Assembly: GCF_003610255.1 (NCBI RefSeq) | Contig: NZ_RAPS01000001.1 | Coordinates: forward strand, 5,359,001 to 5,423,000 | Origin: Streptomyces sp. TLI_171 | GTDB taxonomy: Bacteria > Actinomycetota > Actinomycetes > Streptomycetales > Streptomycetaceae | Direction: 5' to 3' | Length of the DNA: 64,000 bases | Shown here: positions 33,752 to 42,557 of the stretch, one piece after another | Layout of the letters: each line of letters opens with the position of its first letter | Position numbering within the stretch: the stretch's first letter is position 1 | Position numbers and translations under genes: made by a program | Notes under the pieces: model-generated | The model's database searches: none | What the model was told of the DNA's origin: nothing | What the model saw: the letters and a program-made list of their open reading frames with translations, nothing else

Positions 33752-34384
33752 ATGGATCAGCCGGACCGCCGGCAGTCGGCCGACGGCCCCGCGGAGGGCC
33801 CCCCGCAGCGCAGGCGGGGGAAGGCGCTGGAAGCGGCGATCTTCGAGGCCGCGCTCGACCAGCTCACTTCGGGCGGATTCGCCCGGATGACCATGGAGGG
33901 CGTGGCCGGCGCGGCCCAGACCGGGAAGGCCGCGCTCTACCGCCGTTGGGCGTCCAAGGCGGACCTGGTGATGGACGCGGTGGTCGCCGCCATGCCGCCG
34001 CAGACCGACGTTCCCGACCTCGGGTCCGTGGAGGCGGAGCTGCGGCGCATCATCGTGACGTACGTCGGGGTGATGGGCTCCCCGATCGGTGCCGCCGTCC
34101 GCACGCTGATGGGTGAACTCGACCACGAGCGAGCCGAGTTCTTCAAGGGCTTCCTGCACGAGCGGGTGTTGGGGCCGACCACCGAGGGGATCCTCGCGGT
34201 CCTCCGCCGCGGCGAGGCCCGGGGTGACGTCCGGCGCGGCGCGGCGGTGCCCACCGTCGCCGACGTGCTGCCGGCCATGCTGCTCTACCGCTCCAAGTTC
34301 TGCGGCGGGGTGATCGACGAGGCGTTCGGCGCAGAACTGCTGGAGCAGATCCTGCTGCCGATGATCCGGCCGGTCCGTCCGTAG
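33752..34384 (+). CDS. TetR/AcrR family repressor of the divergent MFS pump
   Basis: 210 residues. The N-terminal HTH spans about residues 20-65 (ALDQLTSGGFARMTMEGVAG, KAALYRRWASKADLVMDA) and matches the TetR consensus. The C-terminal helical ligand domain (about 70-205) ends in the TetR_C-type stretch LLYRSKFCGGVIDEAFGAEL. ATG 33752 is chosen because AGGGTGG (33739-33745) is spaced 6 nt from it; an in-frame ATG at 33746 abuts that site. It is divergently transcribed from the DHA2 exporter across a shared 132-bp region with operator repeats. Ligand unknown. Confidence 0.88.
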   Translation: MDQPDRRQSADGPAEGPPQRRRGKALEAAIFEAALDQLTSGGFARMTMEGVAGAAQTGKAALYRRWASKADLVMDAVVAAMPPQTDVPDLGSVEAELRRIIVTYVGVMGSPIGAAVRTLMGELDHERAEFFKGFLHERVLGPTTEGILAVLRRGEARGDVRRGAAVPTVADVLPAMLLYRSKFCGGVIDEAFGAELLEQILLPMIRPVRP

Positions 34385-34542
34385 GCGCCGCCGTGCGTGC
34401 CGGGGGCCCGGGCAGGCGGCGGACCGGGGTGTCCCGGCGGCGGCGTACGCTGAAGGTGGCCGGGCAGTCCGTCGTCGACGGGGGTCCGGCCGTGCTGCCG
34501 GTCAGAACGCCCGCCCGCCCGCTCAGTGAACGGACTCCGTCG

Positions 34543-35226
34543 ATGCCGTACGACCCGCCGACCCACTCGGTCGAGCGCTCCCTGCGCCGGGCCGGCGCCC
34601 GACTGGTGGTCGGCCTGGACGAGGTGGGCCGTGGCGCCTGGGCCGGGCCGGTCATGGTCGGCGCCGCCGTCACCGGACTGCGCCGGCCGCCGGAGGGCCT
34701 GACCGACTCCAAGCTGCTCACCGAGCGGCGGCGGGACGCGCTGGCCCCGGTGCTGGAGGAGTGGGTGACCGCCTACGCGCTCGGTGCCGCCTCGCCGCAG
34801 GAGTGCGACGACCTCGGCATGACGGCCGCGCTCCGGCTGGCCGCCGTCCGCGCGCTGGAGGCGCTGCCGGTGCAGCCCGACGCGGTGATCCTGGACGGCA
34901 AGCACGACTACCTGGGCGGTCCGTGGAAGGTCCGCACGGTGATCAAGGGCGACCAGTCCTGCGTCTGCGTCTCCGCCGCCTCGGTGCTGGCGAAGGTCCG
35001 GCGGGACGCGCTGATGGCCGAACTCGGCGCGGACCACCCGGCGTTCGCGTTCGACGAGAACGCCGGCTACCCGTCGCCGACGCACCGCGCCGCGCTGGAC
35101 GAGCTCGGGCCGACCGAGCACCACCGGCTGTCCTGGGCCTACTTGGACGCCCTGCCGCGCTGGAGCCACCTGAAGCGGCAGCGGACCGCGGCCGACACCG
35201 GCGAACAGCTCTCGCTCGGATTCTGA
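34543..35226 (+). CDS. rnhB: ribonuclease HII
   Basis: Removes ribonucleotides from RNA/DNA hybrids and misincorporated ribonucleotides. The 227-residue protein shows the acidic-site motif VVGLDEVGRGAWAGPVMVGA (Asp and Glu about residues 27-28), LTDSKLLTERRRD, DAVILDGKHDYLG and SVLAKVRRDALM, typical of RNase HII, ending near LPRWSHLKRQ. ATG 34543 is preferred over upstream frames because homology begins 20 residues later. Only a weak GGA ribosome-binding site is visible. From memory, rnhB has the same position between nrdJ and recQ in Streptomyces. Confidence 0.93.
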   Translation: MPYDPPTHSVERSLRRAGARLVVGLDEVGRGAWAGPVMVGAAVTGLRRPPEGLTDSKLLTERRRDALAPVLEEWVTAYALGAASPQECDDLGMTAALRLAAVRALEALPVQPDAVILDGKHDYLGGPWKVRTVIKGDQSCVCVSAASVLAKVRRDALMAELGADHPAFAFDENAGYPSPTHRAALDELGPTEHHRLSWAYLDALPRWSHLKRQRTAADTGEQLSLGF

Positions 35227-35410
35227 GCGGGGCGCGGGCCGCTGGCCCGCAAGCCCCTCTCCGGGGGCGACTTCCACCGGATCCTGACGGTTCGTCAGCA
35301 TTCATTCCCCCGTCACCGGGGCGTTGTCGCGCCGGGGTGCGTGCCACGCCACACTTCCAACTGGTGGGGTGCCCGTGCGCATCCGACCGGCATTTGATAG
35401 GAATCCGGGT

Positions 35411-36025
35411 ATGCCTGTCTTCCCCGAGGAGCCGGAGATTCACGAGACGATCCCGGGCCCCGGCGTTCCCCTTCCCCACAAGTCGGACGCACCTGCCCCC
35501 CGTATGCCTTCTTCCACCGCCGTCGCCGCTCCGGTCCCGGGCCCCCGCCCGGCGCCGCCGCGTCCCGCGCCGCCCCGCGCGGACCGTCCGGTCCCCGGAC
35601 CGCGGCCCGCGCCCCGACCCAAGCCCGGCCCCGCCCCGCGGCCCGGGCGCCCGACCGTCCAGCTCCTCTCCGTCACCGCGGCGGAGGCGCTCGACCGCGC
35701 CGACGAAGCGGTCGACGAGCTGCTGGAGTCCGGCCGCCGCCCCGGCGACGTGCTGGTGCTGACGGTCGGTGAGGCCCACCCCTGGCAGCAGCACGAGCTG
35801 AGCTTCGGCGAGGAGCGCTACTGGGCGCAGCTCGCCGACGGCGGCGACGTGTTCTACGCCGATGCCGCCGCGACGCGTCCGCTGCGCCGCGACGTGGTGG
35901 TGCTGGTCGTCAACGAGGGCCGCTCGGAGCGGGTGGCGGCTGCTGCGCGCACCGCGCTGGAGCGGGCCGCGAAGCTGCTGGTGGTCTGCGGCGACACGGA
36001 CGCCGTCGCCCCGCTGTTCGCCTGA
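35411..36025 (+). CDS. hypothetical protein with proline-rich N-terminal half
   Basis: 204 residues. Residues 1-85 are disordered, Pro/Arg/Ala-rich (repeated PGPRPAP and RPAPPR). The folded part (about 85-204) starts VQLLSVTAAEALDRADEAVD and includes VLVLTVGEAHPWQQHELSFG, FYADAAATRPLRRDVVVLVV and a final LLVVCGDTDAVAPLF. No signal peptide, membrane span or known catalytic motif is visible. ATG 35411 begins the ordered reading; there is no strong ribosome-binding site. It lies between rnhB and recQ, a position where I recall a conserved hypothetical gene in Streptomyces. Function unknown. Confidence 0.72.
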   Translation: MPVFPEEPEIHETIPGPGVPLPHKSDAPAPRMPSSTAVAAPVPGPRPAPPRPAPPRADRPVPGPRPAPRPKPGPAPRPGRPTVQLLSVTAAEALDRADEAVDELLESGRRPGDVLVLTVGEAHPWQQHELSFGEERYWAQLADGGDVFYADAAATRPLRRDVVVLVVNEGRSERVAAAARTALERAAKLLVVCGDTDAVAPLFA

Positions 36026-36347
36026 CGGTCCGTCCGTCCGGGTTTCCTTTCACGGCCGGGTTCGCCGGGCCGGCGCGCCGAGGGTTGCTGTCGGCGTTGG
36101 CTCTGGCGGCCGCCCGGTCCGGCTCTACGGTCCGGTTTCCGGGTCGGTGTTCCCGGGCCGCTGTTCCGGCTCGGCTCCGTGTGGTCGGGGCTTGACCGGC
36201 TCTCCTGTCCGACGTTCTGGCTCGGTGGTCGCGGGTCGCCGTTCCGGCTCGGCTCGGCTCCGTGTGGTCGGGGCCGGACCGGGGCGGGTGGGTCAGGGGT
36301 GTCGGTGCCCGGGGTGACTTCGGGCGGTGCGGCCGTGCGGCTCGGCG
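36026..36347. other. intergenic region with imperfect direct repeats
   Basis: 322 nt between convergent genes. Two imperfect copies of GTTCCGGCTCGGCTCCGTGT followed by GGTCGGGG lie at about 36163-36198 and 36241-36281, the second with an extra CGGCT. No protein-like frame is evident. Confidence 0.5.
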
Positions 36348-37043
36348 TCAGCGGGTGGCGGTGCGGCGGACCGGTTGGCTCTCGCGGGGGCCTTCGAGGG
36401 CGCGGAGCGCGCTCAGCGAGGTGACCGGGACGACGACGGCGGCTGGCGGCTCGACGGCCGGTGGGCCGGGCGGCTCCGGACGGAGGTCGCGCGGTAGCCG
36501 CGGCGGCAGTTCGGTGACGGTGTGGATCGGGCCGAGCGCCCACGACCCCGAGTGCGGGTTGCGGCCCCGTCGGCCGTCGCCGAGGGACTGCCAGCCGGCC
36601 GGGGTGAGCGTCAGGTACGAGCCGCAGCGCAGCCCGTGCAGCTCGGCGGCTGCGCGCAGCGCCCACATCCAGGCGCCGTCCTGATCGGTCCAGTCCGGAA
36701 CGCCCTCGCGGCAGCGCAGCAGCACGGCGGTGCGGCTCGGCGCGGAGCGCTTCAGGTCGTGCGGGGTGACCCGGCGGAGCTGGCTGAGCAGCGTGTTCCG
36801 GTGGTCCCACCCGTCGCTGAACTGCGGCCGGATGCCGAACGAGGCGGAGGCCACCGCCCGGTGCCCCGCGTCCAGCACCGCGACCACCGTGGTTCCCGGC
36901 TGCGGGAGGTGCCGCTGATGCAGTTCGGTGACGAACTCACGCGGCGCGCGAAGGGGCGGCACGCCGAGGTCGATCCACTCCTGCAGCGTCACGGTCCTCG
37001 GGCTGTCGCCCCGGGAGGGACCTCGGTCGATGCCGTTGATCAC
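36348..37043 (-). CDS. hypothetical protein
   Basis: 231 residues. The GTG start at 37043 is fixed by a perfect GAAGGAGG site just upstream; longer in-frame readings lack one. The N-terminal half (RTVTLQEWIDLGVPPLRAP, TTVVAVLDAGHRAVASASFG) looks like an alpha/beta fold. The middle has HRNTLLSQLRRVTPHDLKR and WMWALRAAAELHGLRCGSYL, and the last about 55 residues are Pro/Ala-rich. No catalytic motif is recognised. It lies downstream of recQ on the same strand, separated by 312 nt. I recall conserved hypothetical neighbours of recQ in Streptomyces but cannot name a family. Confidence 0.65.
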   Translation of the reverse strand: MINGIDRGPSRGDSPRTVTLQEWIDLGVPPLRAPREFVTELHQRHLPQPGTTVVAVLDAGHRAVASASFGIRPQFSDGWDHRNTLLSQLRRVTPHDLKRSAPSRTAVLLRCREGVPDWTDQDGAWMWALRAAAELHGLRCGSYLTLTPAGWQSLGDGRRGRNPHSGSWALGPIHTVTELPPRLPRDLRPEPPGPPAVEPPAAVVVPVTSLSALRALEGPRESQPVRRTATR

Positions 37044-37355
37044 GATCCTCCTTCCCGGGCCCGCAACCCCAGGGGTGTGCGGGCGTACGCCGAAGGCCGG
37101 GCCCGACGGACCGAGCGCTGGATGCCTTCCAATTCTCAGGTGAGAGCGGGTCGAGCGGCAATGATGAAATGACGAACGCCGCCCGGAATCGCCACTTTTG
37201 CTGGAGATGTTCCATGTCTGCGGTAGGGCCAATCGACTGACAGTCCAGCAAGCGGACGGTGTACGCGCTGGAACTTTCAGGTGTACGAGACGCTACCCGC
37301 GAGCTCCGCGGGTCACACCCGGCACGGCTCCCGCTCGGGGCTCACCCGACCCGCC
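37044..37355. other. intergenic region upstream of the 231-residue hypothetical gene
   Basis: 312 nt between the recQ stop and the hypothetical gene on the minus strand. It includes the GAAGGAGG ribosome-binding site at its left edge and unusually AT-richer sequence around 37140-37220, where the gene's promoter probably lies. No gene seen. Confidence 0.5.
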
Positions 37356-39551
37356 TCACCCCCGGACCGCCAGCACCAGCGGAAGCACCGCGGTGGCACC
37401 GGCCTGGCGGAGCAGGCGAGCGGCCACCGTCAGCGTCCAGCCCGAGTCCACCAGGTCGTCCACCAGGAGCACCGGACCGGGGGCGGCGGCGAGTGCCTCG
37501 GCCAGGCCCGGGGAGAGCGCGAGGGCCCCGGCGACCGAGCGCAGCCGTTGCGCGCTGTTGCTACGCGGGCCGTGCGGTGGCTCACCGGTGGCGTACTCGA
37601 CCCGGCCGAGCAGCGGCATCCGGCCGACCGAGGCCAGGCCGCCGGCCAGGTCGGACAGCAGGTGCGGGCGGGTGGAGGAGTCGAGCGCCACCACTCCCAC
37701 GGGGCGGGCGAGCTGTCCGCCGTCCGGTCCGGCCTGCCCGGCCCAGCCGCCGGGGCCGCGCGCCCAGTCCGCGACCACCCCGACCATCGCGTCCAGCACC
37801 TCGCGCGGCAGCGGACCGTCCGGTGAGCGTTCGTCGAGCAGCGTCCGCAGGCGGCCTCCCCAGCCGATGTCGGAGAGCCGGCCCAGGGCCCGGCCCGGTT
37901 CGGCCTGCTGGTCGGCGGGGATGCGGCCCTTCAGCTGGATGCCGAGGGACTCCATGCCGGTCGGCCACATCCGCCGGGTGTCGAACGAGACGCCCGGGCG
38001 GCCGAGGGCGGCCCGGGCCGCGTCCAGTGCCTCGGGCGACACCTCGGCGGAGTGCCGGGGCGGGGTGCAGCGGTCACAGCGCCCGCAGGGGGCCGCTTCC
38101 GGGTCGTCGAGCTGACGGCGCAGGAACTCCATCCGGCAGCCTTCGGTGGCCACGTACTCCCGCATCGCCTGCTGCTCGGCCTCGCGGGCCCGGGCGACCT
38201 TCGCGTACCGCTCGGCGTCGTAGCGCCACGCCTCGCCGGTGGACTCCCAGCCGCCGCGCACCCGGCGGACCGCGCCGTCCACGTCGAGCACCTTGAGCAT
38301 GGTCTCCAGCCGGGTGCGGCGGAGGTCGACCGAGGTCTCCAGCGCCGCCGTGGAGAGTGGTCGGCCGGCCTGGGAGAGCGCGTCGAGGGTGCGGCGGACC
38401 TGCTCCTCGGCGGGGAAGCCGATCGAGGCGAAGTACCGCCAGATCGCCTCGTCCTCCCGGCCGGGGAGCAGCAGCACCTCGGCCCGGTCCACCCCGCGAC
38501 CGGCCCGGCCGACCTGCTGGTAGTAGGCGATCGGCGAGCTGGGGGAGCCGAGGTGGACCACGAAGCCGAGATCCGGCTTGTCGAAGCCCATCCCGAGTGC
38601 GGAGGTGGCGACCAGTGCCTTGACCCGGTTGGCCAGCAGCGCTGCCTCGGCCTCACGGCGTTCCGCGTCCTCCGTCCGTCCTGAGTAGGAGGCGACCGGG
38701 TACCCGCGGCCGCGCAGGAACTCGGTGACCTCCTCGGCGGCCGCCACCGTCAGGGTGTAGACGATGCCCGAGCCCGGCAGGTCGGCCAGGTGGTCGGCGA
38801 GCCAGGCCAGCCGGTGTGCCGGATCGGGCAGCGGGAGCACCGCCAGGCTGAGGCTCTCCCGGTCCAGCGGGCCGCGCAGCACCAGGGCCTGCTCCTCGCC
38901 CGCGCCGGTACCGAGCTGCTCCGCGACGTCCGCGGTGACCCGGGCGTTCGCAGTCGCCGTGGTCGCCAGCACCGGGACGCCGGGGGAGAGCTCGGCGAGC
39001 ATGGTGCGCAGCCGCCGGTAGTCCGGCCGGAAATCGTGGCCCCAGTCCGAGATGCAGTGCGCCTCGTCCACCACCAGCAGGCCGGTGGACGCGGCCAGCT
39101 TGGGCAGCACCTGGTCGCGGAAGTCGGGGTTGTTCAGCCGCTCCGGGCTGACCAGCAGCACGTCGACCCGGCCGTCGGCGACCTCCTGCTGGATCTCCGA
39201 CCACTCCTCCGGGTTGGCCGAGTTGATCGTCCGGGCGTGGATGCCCGCCCGGGCGGCCGAGTCGACCTGATTGCGCATCAGGGCGAGGAGCGGTGAGACG
39301 ATCACCGTCGGTCCGGCGCCGCGCTCGCGGAGCAGCGCCGTGGCGATGAAGTAGACGGCGGACTTGCCCCACCCGGTGCGCTGCACCACCAGGGCCCGGC
39401 GGCTGTCCACCACCAGGGCCTCGATGGCTTTCCACTGGTCCTCCCGCAGGGTGGCGGAAGGGCCGGCGAGGTTCTGCAGCACGGCCTCGGCTGCGGCCCG
39501 GACGGCGGTGCGGTCGGCTGGGGTGCTCGGATGGAGTTCGCGCGTCTGCAT
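37356..39551 (-). CDS. RecQ-family ATP-dependent DNA helicase with C-terminal phosphoribosyltransferase-like domain
   Basis: 731 residues. The helicase core has QRTGWGKSAVYF (motif I, about residue 62), VVDEAHCISDWGHDFRPDYR (motif II/aromatic loop, about 165), LATTATAN (motif III), SALGMGFDKPDLGFVVHLG and YQQVGRAGR (motif VI, about 335). A zinc site (EFLRRQL and CGRCDRC, about 460-485) and a winged-helix-like RQC region precede a C-terminal domain where GPVLLVDDLVDSGWTL (about 695) is the PRPP-binding motif of type I phosphoribosyltransferases. There is no HRDC domain. ATG 39551 starts the conserved N-terminus. It likely acts in recombination and repair; the role of the PRTase-like part is unknown. 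Confidence 0.88.
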   Translation of the reverse strand: MQTRELHPSTPADRTAVRAAAEAVLQNLAGPSATLREDQWKAIEALVVDSRRALVVQRTGWGKSAVYFIATALLRERGAGPTVIVSPLLALMRNQVDSAARAGIHARTINSANPEEWSEIQQEVADGRVDVLLVSPERLNNPDFRDQVLPKLAASTGLLVVDEAHCISDWGHDFRPDYRRLRTMLAELSPGVPVLATTATANARVTADVAEQLGTGAGEEQALVLRGPLDRESLSLAVLPLPDPAHRLAWLADHLADLPGSGIVYTLTVAAAEEVTEFLRGRGYPVASYSGRTEDAERREAEAALLANRVKALVATSALGMGFDKPDLGFVVHLGSPSSPIAYYQQVGRAGRGVDRAEVLLLPGREDEAIWRYFASIGFPAEEQVRRTLDALSQAGRPLSTAALETSVDLRRTRLETMLKVLDVDGAVRRVRGGWESTGEAWRYDAERYAKVARAREAEQQAMREYVATEGCRMEFLRRQLDDPEAAPCGRCDRCTPPRHSAEVSPEALDAARAALGRPGVSFDTRRMWPTGMESLGIQLKGRIPADQQAEPGRALGRLSDIGWGGRLRTLLDERSPDGPLPREVLDAMVGVVADWARGPGGWAGQAGPDGGQLARPVGVVALDSSTRPHLLSDLAGGLASVGRMPLLGRVEYATGEPPHGPRSNSAQRLRSVAGALALSPGLAEALAAAPGPVLLVDDLVDSGWTLTVAARLLRQAGATAVLPLVLAVRG

Positions 39552-39597
39552 GGGGTCATGGATACCGTGCCGCACGGACGGACCGCGAATGCTGGGC

Positions 39598-39606
39598 TGT
39601 GGACAA
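39598..39606 (-). promoter_or_regulatory. DnaA-box-like 9-mer
   Basis: On the minus strand TTGTCCACA, the preferred Streptomyces DnaA box. It lies in the 206-bp region between divergent genes. Confidence 0.5.
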
Positions 39607-39696
39607 CCTGGCGTTGATCGGTTGATAACCCGTCAAATGATCCCCAGGCGGCGAGAATGTGGGCCGTTCGGGGGAGGAGATGCTGAACCCCCCGAT

Positions 39697-39705
39697 TTAT
39701 CCACA
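39697..39705 (+). promoter_or_regulatory. DnaA-box-like 9-mer
   Basis: TTATCCACA, the classical DnaA box, about 99 bp from the previous one in opposite orientation, in the same divergent gap. Confidence 0.5.
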
Positions 39706-39757
39706 GGCTGGGACAAATTTCGGGAACCCGAGCCCGTCGGGGTCCACGCTGTGCGAC

Positions 39758-41206
39758 ATGACCGCAGACGACCGCACCACCACCCCCGTTCCGCGCCCCG
39801 GCCACCTCCCGGTCCGGCTGCGCGGCCCCGCCGACATGGCGGAGATGCTTCCCTACCTGCTGGGCTTCTTCCCGGACGACAGCATCGTCGCGGTGGGCCT
39901 GCAGGGCCCCGGGCTCGACCAGGGCGGCGTGATCCGGATCGACATCCCGGACGACTCCGCGTGCTGGGAGCGGACCGCCGAGGATTCCGCCCGGCTGCTG
40001 GTCGAGCTCTCCGAGCAGCGCGAGCGCCGACCCGTACAAGTCCTGCTTTACCTGTGCCGAGATCCTGCCGACGGCGTCCGAACGCCCGCGGCCGCCCGGT
40101 CCGTCATGAGCAGCCTCCGGCCGCTGGCCGCCGCACTCACCCGGGCGTTCGAGTCCGAGGAAGTGGTGGTGAAGGAGGCGCTGTGCGTCTCCGCGGGCCG
40201 CTGGTGGTCCTTCCTGTGCACCGGAGTCGACTGCTGTCCGCCGGACGGCACTCCGGTCCGGGAGCCGGACCACCCCAGCCCGCTGGCCGCCGCGGCCACT
40301 TTCGCCGGCCTCGCCCCGCGCGGCAGCCGCAAGGCGATCGTGGCGGGCCTGGCCGCGGTCGGGCCGCCGCTGTCCGAGGTGCAGCGTCGGGCCCTGGAGG
40401 ACGCCGGGCCGCCGTTCATCCGGGAGCTGGCCGGCCCGGGCGGCCGCCCGGCGGCGGTCGAGCGCACCGCCGAGCTGCTGGCCGAGGCGATGGCGGAATT
40501 CCGCGCCGGCGCCCGGGAGCTGGACACCGGCCGGACCGCCAGGATCCTCATCGGCCTGCAGGACAGACTCGGCCGGGACCGGGCCGCCGAGTACGCCGAA
40601 CCGCACGAACTCGTCGCCGCCCAACGGCTGTGGCGGTTCCTCATCCAACGCTGCGTCGACCCGTTCGAGCACCTGGCTGCCCCACCGATGACGCTGCTGG
40701 CCTGGACGTCCTGGCTGGGCGGCGACTCCGCCACGGCGCGGATCGTGCTGGCCCGGGCCCTGGAACTGGAACCGGGCTACACCCTCGCTCAACTGCTCTA
40801 CGAATCCCTGAACTCGGGCATTGCCCCCGAGGCCCTGCTCCGGGTGGTCCGCCGCGAACGCGGTACCCGGCTGAGTGAGCTGCCGGACCGGCCGTATTCG
40901 CCCGGGACCGTGCCGCCCACCGCACCACCGGGAGCCGCCGCTCCGACCTCGAAGTCACCGGTCGACCGCTTCGACCGCCATCCGCCGGAGGAGGCCGGGC
41001 GCAGTGAGGAGGGCGGGCCCGGGCCCAGTGGAGCAGGTGCGCCCGGGCCGGGTGGCGGCCGACCGGCCGGACCGCCCGACGGTCCGTCAGCCGCCGCCCG
41101 CGGGGCCGGCCGGGGGAACCGAACGCGCACCCTTCGGTCCGCCGGAGCGAGGAACCCCGGCACCCGCACCGGCGCGCACCGACACCAACACACCCTCGGA
41201 GGCTGA
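39758..41206 (+). CDS. DUF4192 family protein
   Basis: 482 residues. The start resembles the DUF4192 family: HLPVRLRGPADMAEMLPYLLGFFPDDSIVAVGLQG, then VQVLLYLCRDPADG and VKEALCVSAGRWWSF. The middle carries a TPR-like helical stretch (LAWTSWLGGDSATARIVLAR, LELEPGYTLAQLLYESLNSG). The last about 100 residues are a Gly/Pro/Arg-rich tail. ATG 39758 is chosen because homology begins about 20 residues later; in-frame ATG 39680 would abut its own AGGAG site. It is divergent from recQ across two DnaA-like boxes. The function of the family is unknown. Confidence 0.8.
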   Translation: MTADDRTTTPVPRPGHLPVRLRGPADMAEMLPYLLGFFPDDSIVAVGLQGPGLDQGGVIRIDIPDDSACWERTAEDSARLLVELSEQRERRPVQVLLYLCRDPADGVRTPAAARSVMSSLRPLAAALTRAFESEEVVVKEALCVSAGRWWSFLCTGVDCCPPDGTPVREPDHPSPLAAAATFAGLAPRGSRKAIVAGLAAVGPPLSEVQRRALEDAGPPFIRELAGPGGRPAAVERTAELLAEAMAEFRAGARELDTGRTARILIGLQDRLGRDRAAEYAEPHELVAAQRLWRFLIQRCVDPFEHLAAPPMTLLAWTSWLGGDSATARIVLARALELEPGYTLAQLLYESLNSGIAPEALLRVVRRERGTRLSELPDRPYSPGTVPPTAPPGAAAPTSKSPVDRFDRHPPEEAGRSEEGGPGPSGAGAPGPGGGRPAGPPDGPSAAARGAGRGNRTRTLRSAGARNPGTRTGAHRHQHTLGG

Positions 41207-41243
41207 CTTGCGCACCCTCGTCCCCCAGCAGCTCGCGAAACGG

Positions 41244-42557
41244 CTAGACCTCGCCGCGCGCCATCCGGATCAGCCGGTCCAGCACCGCGCGGCCGCTGAC
41301 CCGCACCCCGTCGTGCTCCCACTCGTTCGTGACCCACGCCCGCGCGCCCGCCACCGCGTCCACGGTCTCCAGCGAGTGCGCCGTGTCCACGTACATGTCG
41401 TCGTGGTACACCGCCGCGTACACCGGCACCTGGTTGGCCGCCAGGCGCTCAAGGTCGTACAGGTCGGGCCAGTCGGTGCGCTCCGCAAGCAGCTGCGCGG
41501 TCTCGCGCAGCGGCCGCAGCGCCGGGTCGGTCTCGAACATCCAGGGGTAGATCATCTCGCCGGTGAACAGCACCGGCCGATCCCCGGCCAGCGCCGCCTC
41601 GGCGTCGAACTCGGGGAACTCCTTGCGCAGCCGCTCCGCCGACCAGGCGGTAGCCCCGGCGTCGACCGAGCGCTGCCCGTAGATGGCCTCGTGCAGCACG
41701 GCGAAGAGCGGATTTTGGGCGAACGACAGGTGGGTCTGCGCCCCGGCCAGGAAGGTGTCCGAGAGCTCGGGACCGTCCGGCCCCTCCACCCAGGCCTCCT
41801 CCAGCAGGTAGTGCAGGACGTAGGAGCCGGTTCCACTGCCCAGCATCAGCCCCAGCGACTGGAACGCCCGGACGGTCAGCAGGCCGCCGTCCGGCAGCGT
41901 GGCCGGCCGCTCGACCAGGTGCGCCGCGATTCGCCGTACTGCCGCCACGTCCTGGGGGAAGCGCGCGTAGTGCCCGGCGTTCTTGCGGGCGACCCGCGGA
42001 TAGGCCGCGCGGTAGACCTCGTCCGCCGAGCGGCGCAGGCCGGCCAGTCCGCCGGTGACGAACGCCTCCCGGAGTCCCTCCGGGGCCAGCGAGAGGTACG
42101 CCAGGGTGCAGAAGCCGCCGAAGCTCTGTCCCAGCAGGCTCCACCGGCCCTGGTCGCCGAGCAGCTGGCGGCGGATCAGCTCGGCGTCCCGGACGATCGA
42201 GTCGGCCCGGAACAGTGCCAGGTAGTCGGCCTGGCGGCGGGCGTCGCCACGGCGCGCCAGGGTCTGGCGGTTGGCGGGCGTGGAGCGGCCGGTGCCGCGC
42301 TGGTCCAGCAGCAGCACCCGGTAGTCGTCGAGCGCCCGGTCCAGCCAGCCGTCCCGACCGATGGGCCGGTTGGCCTTTCCGCCCGGGCCGCCCTGCAGGT
42401 AGACCAGCCACGGCAGTTGCGCGTCCTCGCGGCCGGCGGCCACCACCTCGCGGGCGTAGACCTCGATCGTCTCGCCGTCCGGCGCACCGTGGTCCAGCGG
42501 CACCCGGAAGACGTGGTCGGTCGTGACGATCCCGGGGATGCGGCTGACGGGGGACAT
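41244..42557 (-). CDS. S33-family proline iminopeptidase-like alpha/beta hydrolase
   Basis: 437 residues with a signature of prolyl aminopeptidases: WLVYLQGGPGGKANRP (oxyanion HGGP-like), LDQRGTGRSTP and LLGQSFGGFCTLAYLS with the nucleophile Ser (about residue 145). The acidic residue is probably in YHDDMYVD (about 385) and the His in NEWEHDGVR (about 418). ATG 42557 has AAGGAG 6-7 nt upstream. The large cap domain (about 160-320) fits the 43-50 kDa actinobacterial type. No signal peptide is seen, so it is probably cytoplasmic. It removes N-terminal Pro or other residues from peptides; exact specificity is not readable. Confidence 0.88.
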   Translation of the reverse strand: MSPVSRIPGIVTTDHVFRVPLDHGAPDGETIEVYAREVVAAGREDAQLPWLVYLQGGPGGKANRPIGRDGWLDRALDDYRVLLLDQRGTGRSTPANRQTLARRGDARRQADYLALFRADSIVRDAELIRRQLLGDQGRWSLLGQSFGGFCTLAYLSLAPEGLREAFVTGGLAGLRRSADEVYRAAYPRVARKNAGHYARFPQDVAAVRRIAAHLVERPATLPDGGLLTVRAFQSLGLMLGSGTGSYVLHYLLEEAWVEGPDGPELSDTFLAGAQTHLSFAQNPLFAVLHEAIYGQRSVDAGATAWSAERLRKEFPEFDAEAALAGDRPVLFTGEMIYPWMFETDPALRPLRETAQLLAERTDWPDLYDLERLAANQVPVYAAVYHDDMYVDTAHSLETVDAVAGARAWVTNEWEHDGVRVSGRAVLDRLIRMARGEV

